From Amoebophrya sp. AT5.2 (taxonomy: Eukaryota > Sar > Dinophyceae > Syndiniales > Amoebophryaceae), in NCBI GenBank assembly GCA_005223375.1, contig RXOD01004398.1:1-22924 (forward strand): 22,924 nt of DNA, given 5' to 3'. Positions within the stretch are counted from its first letter, which is position 1. Each line of letters begins with the position of its first letter. The position numbers and the translations under genes were made by a program. The notes below the pieces were generated by a model. The model did no database searches. It was given only the letters and a program-made list of their open reading frames with translations, and was not told the origin of the DNA. Positions 1 through 10,815 of this stretch are shown here, piece by piece.

Positions 1-283
1 GCCTCCTTGGGACCGCGGTCCGCACAGATCCCTGGCTTTGATTCCTTCGGAAGTATGTTTTTCAGGTGAGAACAAGTAGTGCATATATTTGGTTTTTGAA
101 AGTTTTTCAAAAGTTTTCTAGAAGTATTCGCCGCCTGGGATTCGTACCCCCGCGATGGCAGTAATGTTCTACGTTGAAAATTCTACGATGAAGAACAAGA
201 ACGATGGACCACTATCCCAGCATTCCCAGCTGAAAATTAGTTTTTAATCGCCTTCACCACCTCACTTGATCCTGGCCTGTCGC
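1..283. other. Downstream flank of the eEF3-like gene
   Basis: This stretch follows the stop codon of the minus-strand eEF3-like gene and should contain its 3' untranslated region. I see no ORF of note, no tRNA-like B box and no AATAAA hexamer on the minus strand. A perfect 12-bp palindrome, GGACCGCGGTCC, lies at 10-21, and a short imperfect tandem of TTCTACGTTGAA-type units lies near 166-190. Neither has an assignable function. Confidence 0.5.
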
Positions 284-3200
284 TCAGGCTGCTGACACTG
301 ACACCATTTTCAGTTCTTCGATTCGTCCCGAGATTTGGCTCCGCAGGTCCTCTGTCGTGTTCTCGCGTGCTAGTTCCGTTTCCAGTTCCCGGATCTGCCG
401 CTTCACCTCCTTTTTGTTTTGCGATTTGTGCATCTTCCCCCCGGAAACTCCGATTACCTCGATCGTGTTGCCTTGGGAATCGAGGATCTCTTCAACACGA
501 CTCGGAAACTCCACCGGATACCACGACGAAGTGGAAGACGTCGGCGTCGTCAGGTTGTTTTTGGTGTTCACCAGCGGAGAGGGGGAGGAGTTGTTCGCAT
601 TGGAGTCTGAAATTTTATGAATTTCATGAACAATAACTCAATCATTCAACAGGAACAAAACTTTGCTGTCTATCCTATGCATGAATGAGTGCAGGAGTTT
701 TTCCTTTTTATGAAACGCTGACCGCGTGCTGAGGGTGTTGAGGACCTCCTCATCAAGGTGAAGGTCACGCTCACGGACACAGTCTGCATTTGTCGAAAAA
801 GCCAGAGGTGCGAATTCATCAAACAATACCACTTTTCCCGGAGATTCCCAGGGGTGCCGCTTTCTTTCCTTTCTTCGCCCCAGCAGCGGTTGGCGACCCC
901 AAGACATCTTCCTCCCCAACATAGTCGGTTCCATAAACGCCCTCCCGCGTCAGGTTTCCGTCTTTCATGCGCCAGATTTCCGTGCCGATGGCGTTGCAGA
1001 ACTGTTCGTTGTGGCTCACTACGATGACGCCCCCGCCGAACTTCTGCAGGCCCTGGATGAGCATCTGCTGTGCCGTGTGGTCGAGGTAGTTGGTGGGCTC
1101 GTCGAGCACCACGATGTGCGGGTTCAGCCAGGTCGCGGCCCCCAGGACGAGGCGCGCTTTTTGCCCCGCCGCGAGCTTCCCGATGGGCGTGTGGCTCGTC
1201 TCTTCCCGCGACAGCCCAAAGTGGGACAAGTGCTCCTCGACCGCCTCCTGGGTGAGAGGCCGGGACAAAAGACCCTGCTCCGCAGCCTGTGAAATTAATA
1301 ATAGCCGACGATGGATGGCGATTGATTCGATGTTCAGACATGCGGCTAATTATATGCCCGTTTGGCGATGCCGATGCGAGGACGATCGACAACACGTAAA
1401 ACCTTCCCGATGAAGAGGAGCCGCCCGGGCGCTATTCTTCAATATCAATCGATACATTTCTTATATGACGACTCTGTGGGTCAGTGCTAACCTCCCCTTG
1501 AAGCTACAGTTAAGGTGCGCATTTGAGTTTACCTCCTGGACCGAAAATTTTAAGACGCAAGCGACGAGGGTGACGAGTGTCGATACATTTCTTCTATGCA
1601 GCAGATTTACATTTACTGCGAATTTTGAGCATGTCGCAACGAACTGTCGGATGATAATGACCATGAGATGACTCGCTCAAGCTCAACGACAACGTAGTTG
1701 AAGTTGAACTAAAAGAACTACACTCACAAAATATAAAGGAAAACCCGCGCCTACGTCTCGGTCTCGCGCGCGGCCAACAACATCGGACGACTAGTAGTAT
1801 GCTATACCTGTTTCTCGTCCTCCCTCACCGCGAGGTTGTCGTAGCCGCAGATGGCCAGTACTTCCCGCTTCACCCATACTTTTTTCTCCACCTCGGCGCA
1901 CACGCAGCTGTATTCGTAGATCGCAGGCTGTCCTTTTTCCAGGAATTTCTTCCTTCGATCGGTGATTTCCAGCACTTTCAGCACGACCTCCTTTTTCGTC
2001 TTGTTTCCGGGGGCCGACGTCCGCACCTGCGGGGTCCCGTCTTCGCCCGGCACGACCACAAATGTCGTGATTTTTCCGTCTCCCTCCTGCATTGCAGGCC
2101 CCCCTCCTCCTGACCCCTTCGTTCCGATCCCAGCCACTCCGGCTCCCGCGCGCAGCAGCCCCATCTCCTTGTCCATGAGGCCCTCGAACCGCCACTGCAG
2201 GTACTTGAACGCGGTTTTCTCCAGGTGCGATTCCAGGTGCACCAGCGCCTGCTGCGCGACGCTCGCGATCCGCAGCCCCTGGTGACGAACGATGGACCCC
2301 GAGCCCGGCTGCAGCTCGTCCAGCAACAGCCGCATCAGGGTCGACTTCCCCGCGCCGTTCGCGCCCTTCACCGCCACCCGTGACTTGAGGCAGAGGCTCA
2401 GCGACACGTCGTTCACCACGATGCGGCGGTTCACCTGCCCTCCCGCACCGCCACCTCCAGCACCGCCGTACGCGAAGACGACGTTCTTCATCTTGAGCAC
2501 CTCCTTGGTCTTGGACTGCACGCCGTACAGAGGCCCGGGCTGCGGGAACGACATCATCCCGTTCTCCTTCGCGTTGGTGTCGGAAAAGGCCGCGGTCGAG
2601 TCGGACAGCTCCTTCCACTTCTTCGGGAAGCGGGTGGCGAACTCCAGCAGCGGGTCTCCCGTGCCGGTTTTGCCTTTCGTCGCACTCCCGCCGCCGCCCG
2701 ACACCTGCCGCATGGTCTGCTGCTTCGCGTCGAAGAAGATCACGTCCGTGGCCATCTCCTTCACCCACGGGAAGTTGTGGCTGCACACGATGATCGACTT
2801 GCCCGGCTTCTTCAAGAAGGTCTGGAGCCAGTTCTTCAGCCATTTTTCGTTGTCCGCGTCCAGGTGCGAGGTGGGGTCGTCGAGCAGCAGCAGTTCCGCG
2901 TCTGCGATCGCCGCCGCCGACAGTTGCATCTTCAGCTTCCAGCCGCCCGAGTACGTCGTCCAGTTCTTACCCAGCATCTCGTCGGTGAAACCCATATCCG
3001 CCTTCAGGATCTTCGCAATCTGTTCGAGCGAGAACTGTTCGGACTCAAACCCCCCCTTGTGCGTCTCCGTGACCGTGTAGTGCACCCACTGCAGCCCGGT
3101 CAGGTCCGTGGTCAGCGTCATTCTGTGGATCATGGAGAGTCGCTTCGACCCCTTCTCACTCATCTCCACACTCGCCCCCACCGGCAGCGTGTACCAAACC

Positions 3201-4975
3201 TTGCGTTCGAAGATGTCGTGCTCCACGAACACTGTTTTTAATTTGTCGCGCTTCGGAAAGTTGTCCAGCTTCTCCCCTGCAACCGCGCGCATCCACGCGG
3301 TCTTTCCGCAGCCGTTCGCGCCGATCAGCCCGTAGAAACGGTTCTGTTTCAGTAGCAAAGGCGTGTCCTTCAGGATCACCTGCGACCCGAACGCGAGGGA
3401 AAAGCTCCCGCGGAACAAATCAGTCTTCAGGTCGGTGTCCTCCTGCAGAAACTCGGGTGTATCGCTGTCCCCGAACTGTCTTTGGAAGTCCTGGCTCAGC
3501 GATTTCGTCAGAACCTTCAGCTCGTGCTCCTTCAGATGTAAAAAGCCGGCGCCCGCGAGGATCCCCCACTGCTTCTGTAGCTCGGCGGAGTGCTCCGACT
3601 TGCACGCGACCAGGGACAGCACCGACTCGCACACGAACTCCTGCGACAGGGGATTGTTCTGATTGTTCCCGCTACTTGCTCCCGGACTCATCTTCTTGGT
3701 CGCTTGAGCGAGCTTCTTCGCCGCGTGCGGCGCGTGGCTCTCCAGCGCCTTCATCACGTCCAGCGCCGGGCCTCGCCGCTTCCTCTCAGCCTGCCCGCTT
3801 CCCACGCTCTGGCGACCGCTCCCACTCAAAACCACCTTCGCGCTGTCCACGGGGTTCACGTTTAACCTCCCTTCCATCAGCAGCAGCGTCTGCTCCGCCT
3901 TGTCCCGCACCTCCGGGTCGGTGACCGAGTCCAGCCGGTCGTGCAGGAGCTCGTACACGTGCACCACTAACGGGAAGCCGTCCATGCCCGGGCCCGGGCC
4001 CGGCACCATTTTCGCCATGTTTTCGATGATCACGCAGGCGCGCCGCAGCACGGTCTCGTCCCGCGACGAGTAGTTCCGGTGGATCGCCTTCTGCAGCACC
4101 GGCACCATCACGGCCAGCGCCGGCGCCTTCACCTCCTGCACGAACAGGCAACTCGCGAGCGCCTCGATCGCGGTGGGGAGGTCCTTCTTCGGGTGCTGGT
4201 TCACGCAGGCTTTCACGATCTGCTCCACCACGTTGTTCGGGTCCGTTTTTAGTTCCGCGGCGGTGCCGGTCTTCAGGTCGGACACCGGGCGGTTGGAGGA
4301 CAACGCGGAGGAGCGACGGGCCTTCAGGATGTCGTCGGACTGGCAGCAGGAAATCAGCAGCCGCAGAACCTCCTCGGCCTCCTTCCGGCACTTGAGGTCC
4401 TGGCAGAGGCTCACGGTGAGCGGTATTAAGTTGCAGAGCTCGCAGGCGATGATGTCCTGCAGCAGCGGCTTTTCCACGGAACCGAGCGCGAGCATGGACA
4501 GCATCTTCAGGGCGGTGGCTTTTGCCTTCGGGTGCGCTTTTTGGGTTTGCAGGTAGGGGCGCAGGGCCTGGAGCAGCGCGCGCACGCAGAACAGGTTGTT
4601 CTGCTGCAGAATCAGCTTCTGGACGAGCCAGTCGGTGAGGAAGGACTCCGCCCTCTCGCCCTGCGCGGCCGTCATCTTGGCGGTGAGAATGTAGAACAGG
4701 GTGGAGACGCCAACCCTGTTGGGGCCTTGCTGCTCGTTCTGCTGAGAGGGGGGGTCGCCAGGCTGCCCGGTAATCCCGGCCGCCTGCTCGATCGCGTTGC
4801 CGCCGCCGCCAGCCTTGGCCGAGAGGAGGTTGGGGAGGAGAACGCTTGCCGGGGTCTTCTCGAAGTAGGCAGCGAGGCGCGCGAGCACGTCGTCGATCTG
4901 CTCGAGCTTAGCAGAGCCGAGGCGAGCCGTCCCTTCGTCCAGCTCAGACCACAACACGTGCGAAGCACGAGCCAT
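284..4975 (-). CDS. eEF3: eEF3-like ABC-F translation elongation ATPase, three exons
   Basis: The gene model is exons 4975-1808, 1286-830 and 606-284, giving 3948 nt and 1315 aa. Start is ATG in the context AAGATGG. By family knowledge, eEF3 is a cytosolic ribosome-bound ATPase that helps release E-site tRNA. The protein shows an N-terminal helical HEAT-like region (about 1-430); ABC1 (about 510-750) with Walker A GANGCGKT, signature YSGGWK, Walker B LLLLDDPTSHLD and H-loop SHN; and ABC2 (about 825-1170) with Walker A GANGAGKS, signature LAAGQK and VVLDEPTNYLD. A chromodomain-like insertion lies at about 985-1050, the eEF3 hallmark. The C-terminal exon is a charged, Lys/Glu-rich tail. It is longer than the roughly 1040 aa of fungal eEF3 because of Gly-rich and polar insertions. 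ABC1 has Asp for the catalytic Glu, and the ABC2 signature is altered. The family call is firm; the exact intron 2 donor is less so. Confidence 0.93.
607..829 (-). other. Intron 2 of the eEF3-like gene (phase 1, GT-AG)
   Basis: The chosen donor is AGTG|GTATTG (GT at 829-828) and the acceptor AAATTTCAG|AC (AG at 608-607). It links exon 2 to a charged exon ending at 284 that resembles the Lys/Glu-rich eEF3 C-terminus, including a Gln-Gly-Asn segment. Without splicing, exon 2 stops at 819. A second donor three bases upstream (GTGGTA) keeps the same phase and changes the protein by one residue, so the donor is uncertain by one codon. Confidence 0.75.
1287..1807 (-). other. Intron 1 of the eEF3-like gene (phase 0, GT-AG)
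   Basis: The donor reads CAG|GTATAG (GT at 1807-1806) and the acceptor TTTCACAG|GCTGCG (AG at 1288-1287). Removing it joins the chromodomain to the ABC2 signature half in frame, with residues aligning to eEF3 across the junction. At 521 bp it is the longest of the four introns modelled here. It contains the 14-bp direct repeat TCGATACATTTCTT at 1449-1462 and 1580-1593. Confidence 0.9.
1449..1593. repeat. 14-bp direct repeat pair inside intron 1
   Basis: The sequence TCGATACATTTCTT occurs at 1449-1462 and again at 1580-1593, 131 bp apart, both within intron 1. The copies are followed by similar bases (ATATG and CTATG). The spacing could reflect a small insertion or a local duplication. No function can be assigned. 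Confidence 0.6.
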
Positions 4976-6198
4976 CTTGATAGATTAGATGATTGGGTAA
5001 GGGGGGGTAGGTGGGTAAAGATAGACTTAAGAGAACTACTTGGATCGATGCCGGCTGGTGGAATGGGTAGAGCTACTGTTTGGCGTTTCACCTTCAAAGA
5101 AAAGGTGGTCTTGTTGATTATGATTTTGATTCACTACACAGGTTTCTATCGCGGTCACGATCTGTAGGGTAGTATAGTTGTCTTTCAAACAGTCAAAACG
5201 GGGTAGAGAAGCGAGGCTCTTTGCAACTAAGTAATGGCTTTAATATTGAAGTTGAACTACTAGTTCAAGAACGGAGAGTCCGTTTCTTTTTGTGGCTTAC
5301 GATTCTACGTACTTTTAGGTATCTATGCGTTTTCGTTTTTTATTATTGTTTCCGATTATCAACCTTTACTTTGTTCCTTTTCCCCTTGATGCTGACGCTG
5401 CTGCTACAATCAATGTATGATTAGTTGCGTCGTGGCTACAAGTACTTACAAGGCTCAACGTTGGCTCCAGGCAGAGCGTGTCAGTCGAGCAAAAAAGAAT
5501 TTTTGTTCAAAATCAAACCTCGTTGCGAACCTTTGCAGGAAAGCGAGGAGATTTCGATTTGCTGAGTTGCTTTGAAGCTTCCTCCTCTGGGGGTTGATAA
5601 GTTGTAGAAGAAGATTTCACTATACTTTTTTTATTGATTCGTGACCACCACGACAAGCACATAGCGTTAGCATCGATTACAAGAAGATGACAAGAGGGCG
5701 TTATCGGCACGGAGACGGACGGATCACGACCACAACGCTGTTTATTCAGTAAAAATTGGAGCACCACGAACGCTCTGCACTCAGCACATGCCGTTTACCG
5801 TTTGTTTCTCGCTGCACTGAAGAGACAGAGACGGACCCACATGACCGACGAGAATGCCGTCGAGACCGAGAGGACCACGACGTTGTTACCGATTTTTGTT
5901 TTGGTGCGAGCAGCTGCAGCAATGCAATGAATTTCTGGAGATTCTGCTGAGCAGCAGATCATGTCGAACACATTCAGGCTGCGTTTGCGAGTAGTAACTA
6001 AATGACATGATGAAAGAATAGGTTTCGCGAAATACGCGAGGGCGCTTGCTGTCGCGCCGCACGTAGCAGCAGGAGCTCTGTCTTAATGTCCTGCTTCTTT
6101 CTGCGTCGGCTGGTGAATGAAAACGAGATATTCCCACGTACCATTTCAGGCCAGTTCTGTGCTGTCCGAGCGAATTCTATTTCATCCGCGGTGAGCGC
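4976..6198. other. Intergenic region between eEF3-like and permease genes
   Basis: This 1.2 kb contains the leader and promoter of the eEF3-like gene on its left and the 3' flank of the permease on its right. No ORF on either strand looks like a protein-coding gene: all are short, of mixed composition and without recognisable motifs. About 5221-5430 is notably AT-rich compared with the flanking coding DNA. A perfect inverted repeat sits at 5252-5268. I found no convincing TATA box, RNA gene or spliced-leader-like sequence. Confidence 0.5.
5246..5268. repeat. 17-bp palindrome overlapping a 14-mer shared with intron 1
   Basis: TTGAACTA-C-TAGTTCAA at 5252-5268 is a perfect inverted repeat with 8-bp arms and a one-base centre. 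The 14-mer TTGAAGTTGAACTA at 5246-5259, which overlaps it, also occurs at 1698-1711 inside eEF3 intron 1. The sharing suggests a low-copy dispersed repeat, but two copies in 23 kb is weak evidence. Confidence 0.5.
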
Positions 6199-9100
6199 TT
6201 AATCTCCGGCCCTGCTTCCGCCCCCGCTGCTCCTTTGTCCTCGGGAAAGAGTCGCAGGCCCAACACCGCCTCCTTCGCGGTCAACAAAGCTGCCCCCGCG
6301 GCTGCCGCCACCGCCACCGACTACGCTTTCCCTCAGGTACAGTGCCTCGAAGCGGTTCGCCAGAAGCCGCCCCAGCGGGAAGCCCGCCACCAGTAGAAAC
6401 AGGTTTATCACCGTGAGCACCCCTCCCTTCAGCAGACTCTTCGCGAACACGAACACCCCGAAAAGGAACGCCAGCGGAAAAGAAAAGTATAGCAGAAACC
6501 TCGACTCCACCCGGTACGGCCGGTCCATTTCGGGGCGGGACTTGCGGAGCTCGAAGTACGCCAAAATCTCCAGCAGCGCTGCCGCACTGGCGAAGCAGTT
6601 GTCGATCGCGAGGATGGAGGCAAAGTCGAAGGGGAGACAGAGCGCGCAGAAGATGAGGGAGGGAACCATGGCGATCAGAGGCGTTTCGAAGTACGGGTGC
6701 TTGTAGTCGAATTTCGTCCACCGGGGAATCACGTCGGCGGCGGCGAGACCCTCCAGCTGGTACGAGTCCTCCATCAGCTCAGCGATAAACATGCCGGCGT
6801 TACCTTGTTGTTCGGCCGCCCAATTAAATCACTTGCAATCGGCATGATATCGCGAAGCTGATGAGCAAGAATATCAAAAACATCAAATGAACTACATGAA
6901 CTTATTTTTCATCCGGAGGTATTGGTACCGATGCAGCTCGCGGCCAGCAGCGCGAGTCCGGCGTAGCTGCCGCACACCTGTTTGACGATTTCTGGCAGGC
7001 TGCCGTCCTCCCACTCGCTCCAGGGTACGTCGGCCGTGCCCGCCGCCACCGAGAGGATGATTATGTACTGCCCAACGGTGAGGAAGAGCGAGTACAGGAG
7101 CGCGGGGGCCAGGTTCCGCTCCGGCTTCTCGATCTCTCCCGCCACGGTGGACACGCAGTCCCAGCCCGACAGGTTCCAGTACAGCACGCACAAAAAGTCC
7201 GTGAACTTCGCCGTGCCGGTGAACGCCGCGAAAGCCCCGAGGAACGCACACGGGTCGAAATCGGAAAAGGAACTACCGTAAAAAGAAGATGAACTGGAAG
7301 TGCTGGAACTACTGCTGCTGGAGCTGATGTTGTTGAGCCCGAAGTCGTACTGGAGCAGGATCGAGAAGTCCACCTTGTTCTCGCCCAGGGCCAGCACCAC
7401 AAACACGACGAAGGGCAACATCTGCAAGATGCCGAGGATCTGCAGAAACTGGCCCGTGCCCTGCGTCGAGATCATGTTGGGCAGAGACAATATGAAGATG
7501 AGCAGCAGCTTGCTGCAATACCCGCCGACAGGGGTCGTAAACATCCAGTCCAGAACAGCATCATTATTGGTGGATGTAGTGCTATCTGACGCCTCGGCGA
7601 GCAGCTGTAGGCTTGTTCTACCCCGGTCGTGGTCCTCGTCGTGGAAGGACGCGCGATAATTCGACAGCACAGGCGATGTTGTAGTGGCCGCTGATGTAGT
7701 TGCCATCGCGTCGAAGTGCGTGTCGCTTCCACCGTTGTAGTACTGCTTCACGGCGTCGAAAAGCAGCACCGGGTAGACCGCGTTGTCGACGACGCCGCTG
7801 ATCCAGCTCCAGTAGCTCTCCATCGTCCCCCAGAAGGGGCCGAACGCCTCCGTTACCCACAGCGAGTACCCGCCGTTCACAGGAAAGGCGCTCGAAAGCT
7901 CGCTCGTGATCTGGATCTGCGGGTAGGACCAGATCGCGGCCACCAGGAAGGTGGAGACTATCCCGACCAGCGGCCCGTAGTCGCTGAAAATCTCTTCGGA
8001 ACCCCAGGGGCCGCCGGACACGTTGAAAAAAACGATGGCCATCACCGAAAACTTGGAAAGAAGACGGGGGCCGCTGGAGGAGGGCTGCTGTAGTTCTTGG
8101 GCGGCTGTAGTCGCTGACGAGGCGAGGAGCTGCTGCGCGGAGTCTACAGGCAGCTGGTGCAAGTGCAAGTGGGTAGGACCATCTTGAAGATCAAAATCCC
8201 CTCCGGCCCCCGCAGCGGCCGCGGGCGATATCCTGTAGTTGGGGGCCCGTCCTCCCGGGGATATAATCCCGTCAAACAGCGTCGAGAGGTTGTTGGAGAT
8301 TCGCGCTCCGATCCCATCTACCGCTCCCGCCCCAGCATGCAGCATATGATGCTCCTTCTCCAGTTTCAGCATTTTGTCGGCAAGCTGCGCATGCGCTCGT
8401 GCTCCCCGTTCTTTACTCGGCGACCTTGAGGCACCCGCTGACGAGGAAAAAGGAGCCCCGGCGCGTGAGGAGTGCTGCTGCTGGCCATAATGGTCACCCC
8501 CCGCCGGCGTTGTGCGGCTGGAGTGCAGATCCAGACTTTCTCTGGTTCTCGTCCCCGTTCCATCATGGTACTGGTCCGCTTTCATGGTCGCGCTGCTGCT
8601 TGTCGTGCGCTCGACGGTCCGGTACAGGAATTGCCGCAGGAAGGACGCCGTAGAGTAGTTGGAATTGCCAGGCGGGGTCTGCTGGTGACCAGAATGAGTA
8701 GACGGCCCCATCTCGCCGACTGCTTCACTTCGTGTCGCCTTCAGCCACGACGAGATGCGGCCGCGACTAGAAGTACTACCCCTCGAGGGCGGGGCATGCG
8801 GCGCATCCGGACTAGTGTCGCTCGCAGCACCTCCTCCGAACGACGTATCGATGCGTAGAGGTGGCGGCATCGATTGCGTTTTGTCGCCCACGCCGCCTTG
8901 GCCTTGCGCCCTGCGTTTTTTGTTCCTCGTCGCGCTACCGCTACTTGCACTACTCGCTGCGGCACCAGTTCCGACCTTCAACATCTTCAACGAGCTCCGC
9001 GGCCCTGGCGCTCCAGCTTCCCGGTTTGACGCAGTCGCGGCCGCACGCGCTGCTCCAGAGTCTGAATCCTCTAGTTCTGAGAAAGAGACGCTCGGCTCGA

Positions 9101-10294
9101 AAGAGTGATCATCTCCCCGCCCGGCGCTCGTGGTGGGTTGGAACGCTAAGGCTGATGCATGCGCCGCCTGCTGCGTGTTGCCATTTCCTCCGGCGCCCGT
9201 TGACATTGTCTCTGTGTCTGCCACGACAGGTCGTCGCTCCAGCAGGGTCTCTGAGCTGGAGCTGCTCCTACTGGACTTGAGGAGATTCCGGCTTCCACCG
9301 CCTGCTGCTGCTCGAAGATCTTCGTAATTGTAGTCCTCTACTCGACCACCAGCACCCGGCGGTGGACCGCCGCTCGTCGTCAGCACCGGCCTCGTCGTAC
9401 TATTTTCTTCCCATCTGTGGTCGTTGCGAAAGTCAATTTCATTCTCGAATTCCGGATGCTTTTCCGCCAGGAGGTCGTGCGCCTGCGTGTCCAGCAACCG
9501 CAATTCCCAAAGCGCCGGCGCGGCGTGGTGCGCGTTCTGGTGGGGCGTGAGGCGGAGGCTCTGCGAAGATTGGTGCAGGTCCGCGTGTCCTATCCCTATG
9601 TCGTCCCGGCCGCCAGTAGAAAGGGTCGCGTAGTTGTCCTCAAGATGGCGAAAATCAAGCGTGACCTTTTGATCAACGCCAGCTGCAGGCTCAGCGGGCT
9701 GATTCGCCGGCGAGCGCGAGAGGCTGCTGCTGCTGGTCGGGAAGTATAGTCGGTCGGCGCCGGCGCGCTCCTGGAGGTGATGGTGATCCTGAACGTGTTG
9801 ATCCTGTCCCGCCCCGACGCTCGCCAGCGCATTCGCGGCTTGCCGATGCAGGCTGCTTCGCGCCGAGGCGCCCCGGGAGGAGGGAGGCGAAGAGCTGCTC
9901 ACTTGAGAGCTGTGCGCACCAGCAACACCGTCGTCTTCCACTATGGTGTGACCAGCTGGCAAGTGGGTAAGTATAGTGGTAAGTGAAATTCAGGGGGGGC
10001 TCTTCCGGTTCCCCATCGATCCCCTTTTGAAAGCCGGAAGGCAGGTTCACACAGTCGTCACCAATCGAAACACACCGCACTGGTGTAGGCCTGCTTACTG
10101 GGTGTTGAGATGATGGATGTGTGTGGACTGTGTTCAGCCTTCTCGTTACAAACTCTCTTGCTCGAAGATGTTCGCGTCTTGAGCCCCGCCGGGCAGGTTC
10201 CAGATTGAGGAAATGTCCATTGAGGTGCAATTGGCACCGAGATGGCATTCCAGCAGACCAATGGTTCAGGGTGATTTCTATGATGCGTTCCCAT
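6199..10294 (-). CDS. APC-superfamily polyamine/amino-acid permease (PUT/LAT type) with a giant N-terminal extension
   Basis: The model is exons 10294-10099, 9955-6929 and 6803-6199, 3828 nt, 1275 aa. The membrane core starts near residue 698. It carries the motif series typical of plant and protist PUT/LAT transporters: a GGPWGSEE helix break, WSYPQIQITSELSSAFPVNGG, AFGPFWG, SGVVDNAVYPVLL, WNLSGWDCVSTVAGEIEKP, and GMFIAELMEDSYQLEGL spanning into exon 3. Substrate (polyamines, amino acids or related amines) is inferred from family only. The first roughly 700 residues are hydrophilic, rich in Ser, Ala, Gly and His, and unlike the short N-termini usual in the family. Two polar insertions lie in loops (about 806-869 and a Ser run near 943-957), and the C-terminus is Gly/Ser/Arg-rich. 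Exon 1 rests only on frame and splice-site agreement; the start could instead be an internal ATG, the first at 9206-9204. Confidence 0.85.
6804..6928 (-). other. Permease intron between core exons (phase 1, GT-AG)
   Basis: The donor is ATCG|GTACCA (GT at 6928-6927) and the acceptor CAACAAG|GTAAC (AG at 6805-6804). Splicing restores SCIGNAGMFIAEL across the junction, which matches the conserved helix of PUT/LAT permeases. Unspliced, the upstream frame stops at 6909. It is 125 bp long. Confidence 0.88.
9956..10098 (-). other. Predicted first intron of the permease gene (phase 1, GT-AG)
   Basis: The long permease frame has no ATG for its first 252 codons and is closed by a TGA at 9992-9990, so a 5' exon is likely. 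A strong donor, CCCA|GTAAGC (GT at 10098-10097), and an acceptor, TTGCCAG|CTGG (AG at 9957-9956), join an ATG exon beginning at 10294 in the correct phase. The 143-bp size is like the other permease intron. The exon-1 peptide has no recognisable domain, so this remains a prediction. Confidence 0.5.
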
Positions 10295-10627
10295 GAGAAA
10301 GATGAGCGTTGGGCGATCAGATTTCGATTGGCAGCTCTCGACCCGAGGAACAAACGAAAAACTTCCCGAAGACAAATCACTCAAAGAAACCGACGATCGT
10401 GTTTCACTTACAGATTTAACAGCTCCCCCGTCTATAAAAAGTGATTTGTAAGAGGCAAGTTTTTCTTACTTAGCCTACGTATAGCTTTGCGCTTTACAGT
10501 CACGTAGTTGACGCCTATGTAGTTGCGGCTACTTCTACCTTAATTGACTGAGGTACAATTTGAAAACCTAGAATAGAATTGAAAGATAGGACTTGATTAC
10601 CGTTTATAGTCCCCGAGACTCGTGCCA

Positions 10628-10644
10628 TCGGCAGCTGCTGCCGA
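10628..10644. repeat. 17-bp perfect palindrome
   Basis: TCGGCAGC-T-GCTGCCGA forms 8-bp arms around a single base. It lies in noncoding DNA downstream of pol and upstream of the permease. It could form a compact hairpin only with a larger loop. No protein or terminator role can be assigned. Confidence 0.5.
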
Positions 10645-10809
10645 CTAGGCACAGTTCGAGACCTTGCAACCACGCCTGTGACTGCTCAGCCTCATACGAA
10701 AGTAGTTTTGGATAGTGCTGTATATCATTACCCATGGTGAGACTATTATCAATCTAGGAAGTCGAAAGCGCAGCTTCATAACGGACTGTCTTTTGTCGGT
10801 ATTACGTGT

Positions 10810-10815
10810 TTTATT
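10810..10815 (-). terminator. Possible poly(A) signal downstream of pol
   Basis: The minus strand reads AATAAA about 500 nt after the pol stop codon, within CCGAATAAAACACG. It could serve retroelement transcripts or lie in a 3' LTR. The hexamer alone is weak evidence, and many protists do not use it. Confidence 0.25.

Noticed and set aside
1465..1671. Short ORFs on both strands within eEF3 intron 1
   Set aside because: They lie wholly inside a well-supported intron and have no motif.
1791..2843. 350-codon open frame on the minus strand inside the eEF3-like gene
   Set aside because: It lies in another frame of a confirmed coding exon and is Arg/Gly-rich in the way GC-rich shadow frames are; it shows no motif.
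5513..6137. Several 60-85 codon ORFs in the eEF3-permease intergenic region
   Set aside because: They overlap on both strands, lack motifs and have ordinary random-frame composition.
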